Shown here one piece after another: positions 54,401-64,000 of a stretch of DNA of 64,000 nt. The stretch is taken from the NCBI GenBank assembly GCA_018136815.1, contig CM030932.1, positions 8,866,001-8,930,000 on the forward strand, in the 5' to 3' direction. Below the pieces are notes generated by a model. That model was given only the letters and a program-made list of their open reading frames with translations, was not told the origin of the DNA and made no database searches. Made by a program: the position numbers and the translations under genes. Every line of letters begins with the position of its first letter. Within the stretch, counting starts at the first letter, position 1. The stretch is from Isochrysis galbana. Its lineage: Eukaryota; Haptophyta; Isochrysidales; Isochrysidaceae.

Positions 54401-54940
54401 AGCATGACTCCAAATTCAGCTTCATGTGAGCGCGTGTTTTCTTTGCTGACCACAATGTTTGGTCCAGATCGTTCGGCATCTCTTGGGGATCAGATTCAAG
54501 CCGCGCTGATGTTGCGTTACAACAACAACAACCGGGAGAAGTCTTCATAAATAAGTGTAAGTGTGGTTGTGTCATGTCATGCATGTGGGAACATGTGTGT
54601 TGCGTGAAATGTTGAAACAATGCGCTATTTAGAAATCATATCATCATATCATCATCATGTAGAGAGAGGTGAAGGTGAAGGGAGGTTGGAGATAGGAGAT
54701 AGATAGGAGGTAGGTAGGTAGGTGGAGGTGCGCGATATCACGATATCTAGTGGCTAGTGGCTAGTGGCGAGATTTTCTGTGCTCCTTAAGGGAAATGTGT
54801 TGTAACGTGTTACGGACGTACTTGCGGCACCACAAATTGCTACAAGTTTGACGACAAGTTTAGGCAGTCAGCTCCAAGAATCACGCAAGTTTGGCCGACA
54901 AGTTTGGGCGAATTCCGCTACAAGTATTTACCTGGCCCTA
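51463..54940 (+). mobile_element. Complete hAT transposon, 3478 bp
   Basis: Perfect inverted ends: TAGGGCCAGGTAAATACTT at the left and its reverse complement at the right. The element is flanked by a perfect 8-bp direct repeat AGCTGCTT (51455-51462 and 54941-54948), the hAT signature. Subterminal CAAGTTTGG motifs are repeated at both ends, likely transposase binding sites. It carries one large transposase frame, 52001-54550. A related right end sits at 16781-16943. The perfect duplication and open frame suggest recent activity. Confidence 0.96.
52001..54550 (+). CDS. hAT-family transposase with embedded Tudor-like segment
   Basis: Open frame of 849 codons ending TAA at 54550. The frame begins at 52001 with no ATG; the first in-frame ATG is 52144, so either that is the start or a short upstream exon supplies it. 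Order: acidic N-terminus, a zinc-finger-like KIFCRACKEEVSLVYSIMRG with HIASNKH (C222-x2-C225...H-x4-H), the RNase-H-like catalytic region starting YLTITFDGTTRLG (D356) and VGLVRDSCATNGSACQR, helical insertion domain, then a C-terminal hAT dimerisation region (LSWWASNHTKFPTWALAARV, SASCERVFSLLTTMFG). Within the insertion domain, around residues 618-662, AWFKGVISKV...WVIKYADGQTLDVTEEEE resembles a Tudor/Agenet-type barrel. It catalyses cut-and-paste transposition of its own element. No frameshift is visible. Confidence 0.92.
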   Translation: MQRREGAVEGKEARGDDSDEASEADEHLNFPARRANQIVESDEESDGDMGVHAIDMTEEAAMSTGALMAHKDLGDCKITHTGTGTMYANTHHVQIEYFSMEQQKMVARWVQRAELQTRTSTSRESAASSASNLPSTSTLSSTAMRERCAPSTSSSGEPAHAPPALAPHERDRRMKQLPPVGVRGVRRGYARKTPEPKQITPMDRIKENPDEPFIVSGSKIFCRACKEEVSLVYSIMRGHIASNKHKANKVAYEKAQEAKEGTKSFMEEYYKKHPDEIGSSVDLETVAYRWEVVEVCLESGIPLDRVKGRLRKLFEKGGRSLTDTSNLKTYIPKIETKELERLQEEIRGQYLTITFDGTTRLGEAMSICGRFVDADFGGISTRLLGLNTVEKHMDGAGLFRHISSTMRKINLDPDCVVGLVRDSCATNGSACQRLLDLCPNAVDTLCASHTLQHTGEHMELSVLEEFLTPWLTLISHTHGARSLWFEMMKVTMKGYSKIRWWSRWEVMKQLAVHFGDLERFVRKLEECGIGDATTKAMARVMQTQKWQLQLELALAMDLEILCTTTYRLEGDGLEILLVYEALQGIRERGQAMGEKASDLPNVASLLRARAKLDVGTKTCEYYESPYNAWFKGVISKVPDARQRGGWVIKYADGQTLDVTEEEEIRRAIDATALPEWSSLVEQVKGAFNYLENRLTDECASPYHCKEQHRRTGLLRAFNPAFAYGKVDDLWVHQLAEIPSFHHLPSITQGLLNELPAYLAACRGTKIDHSEVPTFTQQVLSWWASNHTKFPTWALAARVTFSMTPNSASCERVFSLLTTMFGPDRSASLGDQIQAALMLRYNNNNREKSS

Positions 54941-56879
54941 AGCTGCTTTTGAAACTTTGCCGCTGACGGATCACCTCAGCTACAAATTCAGAATCTTCCG
55001 AATCACCACTCGACACTTTAATCGTGCCATCAAACAACATGCAACCAGGATTGCCGTATAAGAAATTGATCAAGTGATCCTTCATAACATTATCCCAGCC
55101 ATCGGAGACTATCGAACACGTCTTAGCGAGCAACGATTGGCGCAACGGTTCGAGCTCACGATGCAACCTAGCCACAGTTTGATCGAGCAATGCACCGTTC
55201 AGCTTCTTCCTATTCGGCGCTTTGTATGAGGGCTGTGCCATCTTCAATGCCGTCAACATAGCGATGAATTTTGGATGGTCTGCCACTGCGGCCGGAATAT
55301 TGCAAGCGTAAAACATTTCCGCTATCCGCTATTGCCGCATCGAACTAGGGGTAGGCATCTTTATCCATTGAAAATGCCCCATTTATCCATGAGAAATATC
55401 CAAGAAATATCCATCCGCCCCCCCCAAATATCCAAGCAAATATCCAATGTTCACGTCACGCGCCGCTCATCGCAGTGATGACGCACTCGCCGATGATCTC
55501 GTGCAGCACGCGCACGCCCACCTTCAGCATGGAGATGATGTCAGGCGACTCGTTGCCAATGCCGGTCGCCTCGCTGCCCTCCTCGCGCTCGTTCACCTCG
55601 CGCTCTCCAGCCTCGCTGGCTGCCATCGGCGCGTCCTCGTTGGTGACCGGTGACCGGTGCATCGTTGTTAGCGACTCCTCGGCGCGAACGGCGACCAACA
55701 CATGTGATGAGGGAGCCAGTGTGGCGGGTGTGAACTGTGAATGAATGAGGCTCACAGGCTCACGTGCATGCAGGAGCGCAGGGTGGGACGCGTGCATGCA
55801 AGAGCTGTGGGGCGCGCGCATGCTGGAGCTGTGGGGGGGCAGAGGCGATCGGCGCCCATCTCGCCTGGCATATCTTTCAGCCCTCCTCCTCCTCGCCCCT
55901 CGCCCTGTCGCTCAGCAAGGCACGCTTTTTGCAGTCGTAAATCGAAAAATACGGTAAGATTCCATGGCTGCTCACAAAGGGAGGAGAAAGAGAAAGGAAG
56001 GGGAAAGGTGGGGCACGAGGGCACTCCCCCGCCCCCCCCCTCTTCCCCCCGCTTCTCCCCCCCCCTCAAAAAGACTAAAAATATCCCACCCACCCACCCA
56101 CCCCCCCAAATATCCAGGAAGTATCCGAGATATATCCATTTGGGACCCCCCCCCAGAGATATCCAAGACAAATATCAAATATCCGGATAAAGATGCCTAC
56201 CCCTACATCGCACGCGTCCTTGCTCGCATCAAGGGCATCTGACCACCTGAGCCCATAGCGCGCGCTTGCACCTCACCAACTCCACGCGACCCATCACTCA
56301 CGCCAGTTGCCTCATCCACCTGCCTCACTGCCTCCTTTCGCCTTTTCTTGCTCTTCTTGTCGGCCTCGTTCTTCCGCACCCTATCGAGAAGGATCAGGAG
56401 GGGTGTGTGGCAGCACACCTTGCTGACATGTTGCGACCCATGAGGTGATCGACAACACGCGTGGCGCCCCCCCGACGTGCCGCGCCACAACCCAAGCAGC
56501 TCCACCTAGGCATGCTGGGGTCCTCTTCCGAGGTAATGGTGACGCACGCCCAACAGGGATCAGTGCGCTTCGCCACCAGCGAGTGGCGCTTGCGGCCCAC
56601 TAGTGGCTGGCTCAGCCCCGTGGCTCGCGTGGGGAGCACATTGAAGGTTGTGCTCCCCTCCCCATCGCAAGCGCGCGGCTCCTCCTCCCCCTCCTCCTCC
56701 TCCACTCCACCGCGGTGGCTTCTCCCATGCAAAAGCGATGCCCATTGCAGCGGCGCTGCCGTAGGGGGAGGGGGTGGAGGGTTTGCATCGGCGTCGACGG
56801 CGGGGACGACGGCGGTGTTGCGCGCAGCGAGCGCGGAGCGAGAGGCGCGGTCGGGGTTGGGGTTGGGCTGCAAGGACAT
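54941..56879 (-). pseudogene. Older hAT transposase gene, multiply disrupted
   Basis: Minus-strand pieces of a BED-finger hAT transposase. 56879-56420 encodes a Pro/Glu-rich leader and a BED finger (RWSCLGCGAARRGGATRVVD, then HL). A frameshift near 56440 moves the frame to KVCCHTPLLILLDRVRKNEA and KKSKKRRKE. A MITE is inserted at 55346-56205. A tandem 7-bp duplication TCCGCTA (55318-55331) shifts the frame again, after which 55316-54949 encodes the DUF659 region (MFYACNIPAAVADHPKF, CSIVSDGWDNVMKDHLINFL). The complete hAT element is inserted at 54941. The catalytic core and C-terminus are not seen on the far side. Clearly inactive. Confidence 0.9.
55346..56205. mobile_element. Non-autonomous hAT-type element (MITE), 860 bp
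   Basis: Inverted ends TAGGGGTAGGCATCTTTATC and its reverse complement (21 bp, perfect). They are flanked by CATCGAAC (55338-55345) and CATCGCAC (56206-56213), an 8-bp target duplication with one mismatch. Subterminal regions carry many AATATCCA motifs. The interior has no transposase. It shares the first ten TIR bases with 3279-4214 but has different subterminal motifs. Confidence 0.9.
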
Positions 56880-57440
56880 GGAGGTGGCAGGGAGAGAGAG
56901 AGGGCAGAGCTCAGAGGCGGAGGGGGGGGGCAGACAAAGCGGCCTTGGTGGCAGGGCGACAGACGACGGGGCGATAGCCGAAGGACCCCTTTTATTTTTG
57001 ATTTATGGTGTCCCCCTCAGGTACTGTTTTTCGGACTGTTTTTCACTGTTTTTGTACAAAGGCCAAAAACAGACTGTTTTTACTGTTTTTGGAGCCCCCT
57101 CCACTGTTTTTCCCATCTAGGATCGGATATCGCTGTGGGGGAGTGTCTAGCCTGAGTTGTTTTGTAGGAGTGGTTCTACTCCTCCGGAGCACGGTGTGGT
57201 AACGTGGTATCGTCACCGACTCGTTTCGCTAGCTAGCCTCCAATGGTTACTCTGATCTACACCGCTCCTCTCACAGTCACTGGGCCCAATATAGGCTGGG
57301 CCAAACATATGTCCTACTACTCATTCAACGGAACGCGACCTAAAGGCGCCGAACGCGGGTTTTGTTTTTCGCCTCGCTCCCTATTATTGGGCTTGTACTC
57401 CTGTCCTCCGCCCCGATGCTGAGCCGGGGTCCTAATCTAC
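56880..57440. other. Intergenic, contains CTGTTTTT-type repeat copy 3
   Basis: 57020-57125 holds several CTGTTTTT motifs in both orientations and ends CTGTTTTTCCCATCTAGG, related to 13640-13700 and 19140-19250. No gene was recognised. Confidence 0.55.
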
Positions 57441-57547
57441 TCTAGCAGAGAAGAAACTGAGCTTATGGGAAAGGGGGAAGAGAGAAGAGAGGAGAAGAGC
57501 GCGCGCGAGGGAGCGAGGGGGGGGGGGGGGAAGAGAGAGAGAGAAAG

Positions 57548-57596
<49 letters not shown>

Positions 57597-57610
57597 GAGA
57601 GAGAGGGAGG

Positions 57611-57644
<34 letters not shown>

Positions 57645-57813
57645 GGGAAAGGAGAAGAGAGAAGGGAAAGGAGAAGAGAGAAAAGGGAAAGGGAGAGAAG
57701 AGCCAGGGAGAGGGAGAGACAGCCAGAGAGAGAGAAGAGAAGAGCTCGCGTGGCGCTCCCGCTCTGCGCCGCGTGGCTGCCCGTCCCTTGCGAGGCCCCG
57801 TCCCTTGCGCGCG
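57441..57813. promoter_or_regulatory. ABCE1: GA-rich tract upstream of ABCE1
   Basis: 57465-57750 is almost pure purine (GAGAGA with AAAG interruptions), ending about 60 bp before the ATG. It is the strand-complement version of the CT tracts before GCN2 and dynein. A promoter or 5'UTR role is inferred. Confidence 0.4.
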
Positions 57814-60800
57814 ATGGGCAAGAAGGACAAGGAGACGAAGGAGGAGCAGACGCTCACTCGCATCGCCATCGTCAATGGCGAGAAGTGTAAGCCCTCCAAG
57901 TGCCGGCAGGAGTGCAAGAAGTCCTGCCCCGTCGTGCGAATGGGCAAGTTCTGCATCGAGGTGGGCCCCAAAGACAAGATTGCCTTTCTCTCGGAGGAGC
58001 TGTGCATCGGTTGTGGCATCTGCGTCAAAAAGTGCCCCTTTGAAGCCATTCAGATCATCAACCTCCCTAAGAACCTCAACTCAAACACCACACACCGCTA
58101 CTCGGCCAACTCGTTCAAGCTGCACCGCCTGCCAATGCCACGCGCGGGGCAGGTTCTCGGCCTCGTGGGCACTAACGGCATCGGCAAGTCGACCGCACTG
58201 AAGATCCTCGCGGGCAAGCAAAAACCCAATCTCGGCCGCTTCAATTCACCGCCGGACTGGCAGGAGATCCTGGCGCACTTCCGTGGTTCCGAGCTCCAAA
58301 ATTACTTCACAAAGATTCTTGAAGATGATATGAAGGTGAGGAGCGGCGGTGGCTCGGGGGCGTTGCGGGGCGCTTGGATGAATGAGCGGGCTGCCCGAGG
58401 CCGAGTGCGTGGGGTGAGTGGGTGGGGAAAGGGGGGGGGGGGGGTGGGGGGGGGGCGAGCTCGACGGGCGAATGTGCTCGTTCACCTTTGTGCCGGCAGA
58501 ACTGCCGCCACGACGGATTGGGGTTCCGTGTGCTGTGCGGTCCACACACTTGGCAATCCCTTTGCGCCACACGCACAAATTCATAGGGTTCAGCACATCA
58601 TCACTCGGCGCTGAAACGCTAGGGTTAATCCAAGTGGTGCATCACATGCCAAGGGGCTCGCCTCAAACTGTGAAGCATTCGCTCCTGCTCTCTGCTGCTC
58701 GTGAAGAGATCGTGTAGATGCGTGTTTCGCTTCTGTCTTAGGCATGGCAAATAGGGCCGATATTTCTGGGCAGTCGTCCCTATGCACCTGTGGATAAAGC
58801 GAAACTGCTCTGACGCCGCTACAACGAGCGCTGCGCGCAGTGCAAGCTGGTCGCCAAGGGCACAGCTAGCTCGACTATTCTTATTGGGTTTGCTCATCAC
58901 ACTTCTCACCCCCACAAGACACCACAATCTTGCCAAGCTACGGATAACCTGACGCTATTGTTTCGACGCAGGCCATCATTAAGCCACAGTACGTCGATCA
59001 CATCCCGAAGGCCGTGAAGGGGCAGGTAGGAGAGCTTCTCAAGAAGAAGGATGAGCGTGACTCCCTGAAGGCTGCACTCGACTTTCTTGACCTCCATAAC
59101 GTCCTTGAGCGAAACATTGAGGTGGGAGATGGCTGCTGAGCATCCTTTCACTTGCCATGCGCTTGCGGTCCACTTTCGGCCTCGGAGGATGAGATTGACG
59201 ACGATTCAGCGCGCCAGGACCACATGCCGCCTTTCAGCTGAGTTCGAGCTAAAATGTGCAAAACGGTTCAGTTGTGGCCCTCTGCCAATCGCCTCCCTAG
59301 GATTTGTCGGGAGGAGAGCTGCAGCGCTTCGCGATTGGCATCGTGCTGGTTCAAAAAGCGGACGTCTACATGTTCGACGAGCCCTCCTCGTATCTCGATG
59401 TGATGCAGCGACTCAAGGCGGCCAAGGCCATCCGATCACTCCTTGACATCCAGGCAAGTAGCTCACAACGTCACTCTCGGTTTTGATGATCTGCGCTTGC
59501 CCAACGCTCATGCTTGACGGCCAGCGCCTACCCCTCCCATCGCCTCGCAGACATACGTGATTGCGGTCGAGCACGACCTGTCTGTGCTGGATTATCTCTC
59601 CGACTTCATCTGCTGCCTCTATGGCATCCCGGGTGCGTATGGAGTGGTGACGATGCCTTTCGGCGTGCGCGAGGGCATCAACATTTTCCTAGCGGGCTTC
59701 ATTCCGACGGAAAATCTACGATTCCGTGACGACGCTCTATCTTTCAAGGTAGGCTGGTGATGTCGGACGGAGCCAATGCCGGCCACGCACTACGCGGTGG
59801 GCCTGAGCACTTGTTGCACGCTTGTCGAGCTCTTGCCACGCCAACGCCGGCCACGCTAGGGCAGCCGTGGCGATATTGCCACGCCAGTCTAGTGGCAGTG
59901 GCATGCCATCCTCTATTGCCTCGCCGTGCCTCACGGCTCATTTGCTTCTTGGCATTTGCTCTTGTAGGTCTCGGAGACAGCAGATCAGCAGGATTCGAAG
60001 CAGGAGGAGGGCGCTGGCAATTGCACCTACCCTTCCATGTCCAAGACGTTAGGCAGCTTTAAGCTGAACATCGAGGAGGGCTCCTTTTCAGGATCGGAGA
60101 TCATTGTTATGTTGGGTGAAAATGGCACTGGCAAGACGACCTTCATCAAGATGCTTGCTGGCATGTTGCCAGCCGATGGAGAAACGGCGTCGCAGGTGAT
60201 TAAGATAGCTTCTGTCCGCTACGCACTGTCACTCCAGCCCACCCGGCCCCAACCCCTGCCTTGCGCAGGTCCCAAAGCTCAATGTTTCATACAAACCTCA
60301 AAAAATCGCACCGACATTCGAGGGAACTGTGCGCATGCTCCTCCACAAGAAGATCCGCGAAGCCTTTATTCACCCGCAGGTAACGTTGTCCGGGAAGCAT
60401 CGCAGCCCATCTCGACACTCTGAGTCATGACCTCGCTGGAGTCCGGAGCTGGCGATGTCTCACCCATAGTCCTCCTTGACCCACTTGCTGCGGTTTCCCG
60501 ATGACAACGCAAGATTCCCCAAGTGCGCTTGAAATCTATCCCCACCCTCCCACAGTTCAACACGGACGTGATGAAACCCATGCTCATCGAGCGTTTGCTC
60601 GACCAAGAGGTCAAGTACCTCTCCGGTGGAGAGCTGCAGCGAGTAGCTCTTGTGATGGCGCTCGGCAAGCCCGCCGACCTTTACCTTATCGATGAGCCGT
60701 CCGCCTATCTAGACTCCGAACAGCGCATTGCCGCGGCGAAGGTGAGCCAATGCCGAAAGCTACCCGTCACTCCTGTGTGGCGATCCCATCGGCAAGCCAT

Positions 60801-61345
60801 GTCCAACGACAAAAGATGGAGGAGTTCGCTTGTATGAGGTGATCGCGTGGTAAGCTGGAACGAGAGCAAGGCTGCTGTCTCCCATCAACTGTTCCTTCAT
60901 ATGTCTCAGGTCATCAAGCGATACATCATGCACGCTAAGAAGACAGCTTTCATTGTGGAGCACGACTTCATCATGGCCACCTATCTTGCAGACCGCGTGG
61001 TAGTCTACGAGGGCACCCCTTCGATTGAGTGCACGGCCACGACACCACAACCGCTTCTGTCCGGAATGAATAAATTCCTTAAGCAACTCGAGGTAAGCTT
61101 TCGCTATGATTACATTCTCACTAGATGAGTGAGACACTTGCGGCAATGCCAACAACTCCTAAACATATTATGCTCTCCATGCAAAGGCTTGCCCGCTCAA
61201 GCTGGACCCCACGCCCTCCATTTACTCTCTTCAGGTGACGTTCCGCCGTGACCCTGAGAATTTCCGGCCACGCATCAACAAGGCCGATTCTGTGAAGGAT
61301 GTGGAACAGAAGCAATCTGGGAATTACTTCTTCATGGACGAGTAA
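57814..61345 (+). CDS. ABCE1: ABCE1/RLI1 ribosome-recycling ATPase, nine exons, 613 aa
   Basis: Exons: 57814-58335, 58972-59121, 59301-59453, 59551-59748, 59968-60195, 60269-60379, 60556-60741, 60910-61092, 61235-61345. All eight introns are phase 0; intron 3 begins GC (CAG^GCAAGT), the rest GT. The cytosolic protein splits ribosomal subunits after termination (family knowledge). The N-terminus has two [4Fe-4S] motifs: C25, C30, C34, C38-P and C64-x2-C67-x2-C70-x3-C74-P. Nucleotide-binding domain 1 has GTNGIGKST (119-127), [10 protein letters not shown] (225-234) and [10 protein letters not shown]. Domain 2 has GENGTGKTT (391-399), [10 protein letters not shown] and [10 protein letters not shown], with EHD switch histidines in both domains and the hinge KSGNYFF-type C-terminus ([10 protein letters not shown]). 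Length matches the usual ~600 aa. Start: ATG at 57814 gives the conserved [12 protein letters not shown]. Apparently complete and functional. Confidence 0.98.
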
Positions 61346-62997
61346 ATAGGAGTATTCTTTCAGGCCGAGGTGGTATCAGGGCAAGCTGAACCGTATGCGT
61401 AGGGCTTCACCAAACGACTACGGTCGCAGTAGCCAAACCGCACTCCATGGGTTCCCAGGAAATTCGTGGCTTGTGAATGGCAAGTAAGACTGGTCGCGTA
61501 CACAAGATGCATATTCGTGACATCACAACTTCAAATTGGCCCATGAAACCCCGTGATTGACGGTGTGACGAAGGGATAGAGACGGCTTTCTATTAGCTTA
61601 TGTCCCTGGGCTTTCTACTAGCTTGTGTCGTTGGGTGCGAGCGGTCACGGACAACAACCGCCGTGGGGAGGGGGACAAGCAAGCACTTTCGTCGTATGCG
61701 GCGCGCGCGGCATGCCGGAAGGCTACAGCTACATGGCTAGTAAAGAGCGGTAGTGTGCTTATATGTAGGGCGGTCAAACAGGGCTTTTTAAGTACTTATA
61801 TGGGAATATGGGGGGAGTTCGACATGTGTTTGACCGTAAGCGGAAAGCCCCGGCGAAAGCGGCTCGGAGGGTCTCCCGGCCTTTTCAGAATTCTCGTCTG
61901 AAAAGACGGTGCGAAGTCCCGTCTGACCCCCCCCCCCGCACACGCTCTGGCGGCTCACACGAGCCGAAGTGGACGTCGCTCCCACTGAGAGATGTGTTTC
62001 TTTAACTTAAAAGATGCCTACATACTTATTAAATTAGGGGTCCGACGCCCCATATTGCCTGTAAATAAAGCAAAATTCAAATTATTCAAACCCTGGTGCC
62101 CCAGCGATGACGTCCGCGCATGCACATGCGCACCACACACAGCTCGCACACGGCCGATTCGGCCGTCACAGAATGCGCCTTGACTCTCCGACCCTCGCCC
62201 CGCAGGATTCGCCCTGGCTCGCGACTGACGAGGAGCTGGAGCACTAGGACGCCATGGCGCTCGACGCTGCTCGCTGGTCGACAAAAGTTTGTTGGCCGCT
62301 GGCGGTGATTGATGCGAGCGCGCAAGATGGCGCGGCTCCGCGTCACTTACGAGTCGAGCCATGCCGCCTTCCTTGGCTGAAGAAGAAGCGGAGGCGGAGA
62401 TGCGAGCGCAGGTGCGAAGCCGCAGGCGGAAGACGGAGGAGGTGGCAGTGGCAGACTATGCTGGCGCCAAGCAGTTGTAGTAGCCTGTAGCCTATTCCCT
62501 ATCTATGTTGATGAGAGTGAGTGTGAGTGCCATTACTTGTTACTTGTTCCTAGACTATTAACAATCGCAATGACAAATACAACGTTGGCAAGCTGACAAT
62601 AATATGACAATGTAGATGTAGGCTGTTTATGGTCTCCGGCTGGCGGCTTATGTATGATCTCCGGCTGAGACACGTTCGGAGCCCACAATCCACAATCCGA
62701 ACCGGGCCCACGGCCCACGGTAATGTACCTGCCTGGGCCGCACCCCCGAACGAAGCCAAAGTAAAAGGAATGAGGGGGGGAAGGGGGAGAGGTGAAGCAG
62801 AAGCAAAGGGAAAAAAGGGACAAGGGCGCTGTCGGATGGCGGATGGAAGGTAGAAGATACTCTTCTAGCAATAGGTGTTTAGCCCTGAATCTGAACCTGC
62901 AGATGTCTTGTTTTCAATTCTGAGATGGTTATCTTTCACCCCTAGCTAGCTAGCCCCTAGCTAGATAAAAAACCTGTTTGATTGACTGCCCAACAAT
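61346..62997. other. Intergenic repeats between ABCE1 and a hAT gene
   Basis: Presumed ABCE1 3'UTR, then a GGCGGTCAAACAGGGC motif near 61768 (as at 18583), an AAAATTCA/GATGCCTACA low-complexity part, and 62690-62910, which resembles the retroelement 3' end at 9880-10060. A small frame at 62360-62479 (39 codons, MPPSLAEEEAEAEMRAQVRS) could be a terminal exon but is not supported. CTAGCTAGCTAG-type repeats lie at 62940-62965. Confidence 0.45.
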
Positions 62998-64000
62998 CTA
63001 CAATAACAATAGGGCCCACCTCATCATCATCAGCAACGTCGAAGCGAAGCGCGTCTCGCAGGCCTTCAGCAACTCCATGCCACCCTGAGGTCGGTCAGTC
63101 TTGGGCACCTCTTCACACAATGCACGGTAGCGCGCGAGGGTCTTTTGATGCGCACAGATGAAACCGACCACCTCACGAACTTGCGACACAGCTATCGCCA
63201 GGAAAGCTTCTCCCCACATGAATTCGCGATCGGTGATACCCTTGATGCGCACCTTCGCCTTGTCACTGCACACATTCTTCATGAAGCAGTCAAGGCTGTG
63301 AGCTGGGCAAATAAATGAGAAGGCGTGCGGAAGCTCAGCCGCAATCAATGGGAATGACGCAGTACACGCACCATCCATGCAAATGGCTACGACAAGCTCG
63401 CTCCCAAAGGCCCGTACATGTTTTACAATGAAATTCTTGATGAAAGTCGCGTCTTTTGTTGCGCCAGACACATCCTCTGCTGCAAGGAAGTATGAGCCAA
63501 GGGGAAGCGACGCCAAGCAATTGATGATCGGCCGGTGGGTCACATTTGTCCAACCGTCAGAGATGATTGTCACGCCTGTTAATTCGGCTAGCCCCTCTAC
63601 CTTGCGGCGAACGGTCCGGTCGAGATCATCGTCGACGCGCGGCAAAATTCTTTGAGTGATGGTGCGCCTGCATGGAAGCCGCACCTCGTTGCCTACCAAC
63701 AAATTCCGCGAGCCGCATTTCGCTGTTGCGGCCACAGCCTCACGGAACAGGCGGTCATCAATGAGGTCAAGGGGGAGGGCTCGCTTCACCATCACCTTCA
63801 CCCATGCCTCACAGACATCGTCTGATGTGACAGCCATGAATGGATGAGAAGGGACAGGTGAGTTGAGGGGGATAGGCGATGCTGAAGTGCCGCTCTCGTG
63901 TGCGCTTGCGCAGCAGCGGCCCTCCGCGTGCTTCCTGAGGCGATCCTCCTTGATTTTGTTGTGCATCTCGGCCTCCCGCGCTCGGCGACGCAGCTCCGCG
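62998..64000 (-). CDS. hAT-family transposase, partial (both ends incomplete)
   Basis: The minus-strand frame is open from beyond the right edge of the window to a stop at 62998. It encodes the DUF659/catalytic part of a BED-type hAT transposase: LTGVTIISDGWTNVTHRPII, then DATFIKNFIVKHVRAFGSEL, CMDGACTASFPLIAAELPHA and FSFICPAHSLDCFMKNV. The reading continues to RFASTLLMMMRW and then ends ALLLL-stop, without the roughly 300-residue C-terminal part with the dimerisation region, so the 3' end is truncated. The N-terminal BED finger should lie outside the window. It is a different hAT lineage from the gene at 52001. Confidence 0.88.
   Translation of the reverse strand, partial: AELRRRAREAEMHNKIKEDRLRKHAEGRCCASAHESGTSASPIPLNSPVPSHPFMAVTSDDVCEAWVKVMVKRALPLDLIDDRLFREAVAATAKCGSRNLLVGNEVRLPCRRTITQRILPRVDDDLDRTVRRKVEGLAELTGVTIISDGWTNVTHRPIINCLASLPLGSYFLAAEDVSGATKDATFIKNFIVKHVRAFGSELVVAICMDGACTASFPLIAAELPHAFSFICPAHSLDCFMKNVCSDKAKVRIKGITDREFMWGEAFLAIAVSQVREVVGFICAHQKTLARYRALCEEVPKTDRPQGGMELLKACETRFASTLLMMMRWALLLL

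Noticed and set aside
57432-58049. Minus-strand 205-codon Ser/Leu-rich frame
   Set aside because: It is the antisense of the GA tract and of ABCE1 exon 1.
62360-62479. 39-codon frame MPPSLAEEEAEAEMRAQVRS...
   Set aside because: Too short and without neighbouring exons to support it.

Overview
The window is nuclear DNA from a flagellated, GC-rich unicellular eukaryote, most likely an alga. The evidence is spliceosomal introns (14 GT-AG, one GC-AG) in four conserved genes, the start of an axonemal outer-arm dynein heavy chain, a full eIF2-alpha kinase GCN2, a full ribosome-recycling ATPase ABCE1/RLI1, a very large proline-rich repeat region of cell-wall/extracellular type, and dense DNA transposon debris. 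A haptophyte-like or similar alga fits, but the sequence alone does not fix the lineage. There are no operons, ribosome binding sites or CRISPR arrays. Two 100-N scaffold gaps lie at 16622-16721 and 50659-50758.

Layout. 1-5.2 kb: repeats, a minisatellite and a clean hAT-type MITE (3279-4214, 8-bp target duplication). 5.2-20.3 kb: a small unknown protein (6007-6660), retroelement debris (9.4-11.1 kb), a four-TM protein with NPF motifs (minus, 11854-12714), a two-exon 2-oxoglutarate/Fe(II) oxygenase (13992-15248), an ankyrin-like fragment next to a gap and a transposon end, and a coiled-coil protein (minus). 20.3-25.4 kb: GCN2. 25.4-29.3 kb: decayed retroelement and dispersed repeats. 29.28-44.44 kb: 15 kb of proline-rich coding-like repeats read on the minus strand, with frame changes at C-tracts. 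44.4-48.7 kb: repeats, then a 1.6-kb foldback element with 144-bp perfect inverted ends around an AT-rich core. 48.7-50.66 kb: the 5' exons of a gamma-type outer-arm dynein heavy chain, cut by a gap. 51.46-54.94 kb: an apparently intact hAT transposon with perfect 8-bp target duplication, inserted into an older broken hAT gene that also carries a MITE. 57.8-61.3 kb: ABCE1 in nine exons. 63.0 kb to the right edge: a third, truncated hAT transposase.

The host genes look unrelated in function (translation control, ribosome recycling, motility, oxidation). They share gene architecture: all 15 introns that I could place by homology are phase 0, nearly all after an AG, and polypyrimidine/polypurine tracts precede nearly every confident start codon. 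The most unusual structures are the proline-rich array, whose higher-order repeats alternate between 9- and 10-nt C-tracts, the foldback element, the nested hAT insertions, and a stop-free, multiple-of-three intron inside the GCN2 kinase ATP-binding loop.
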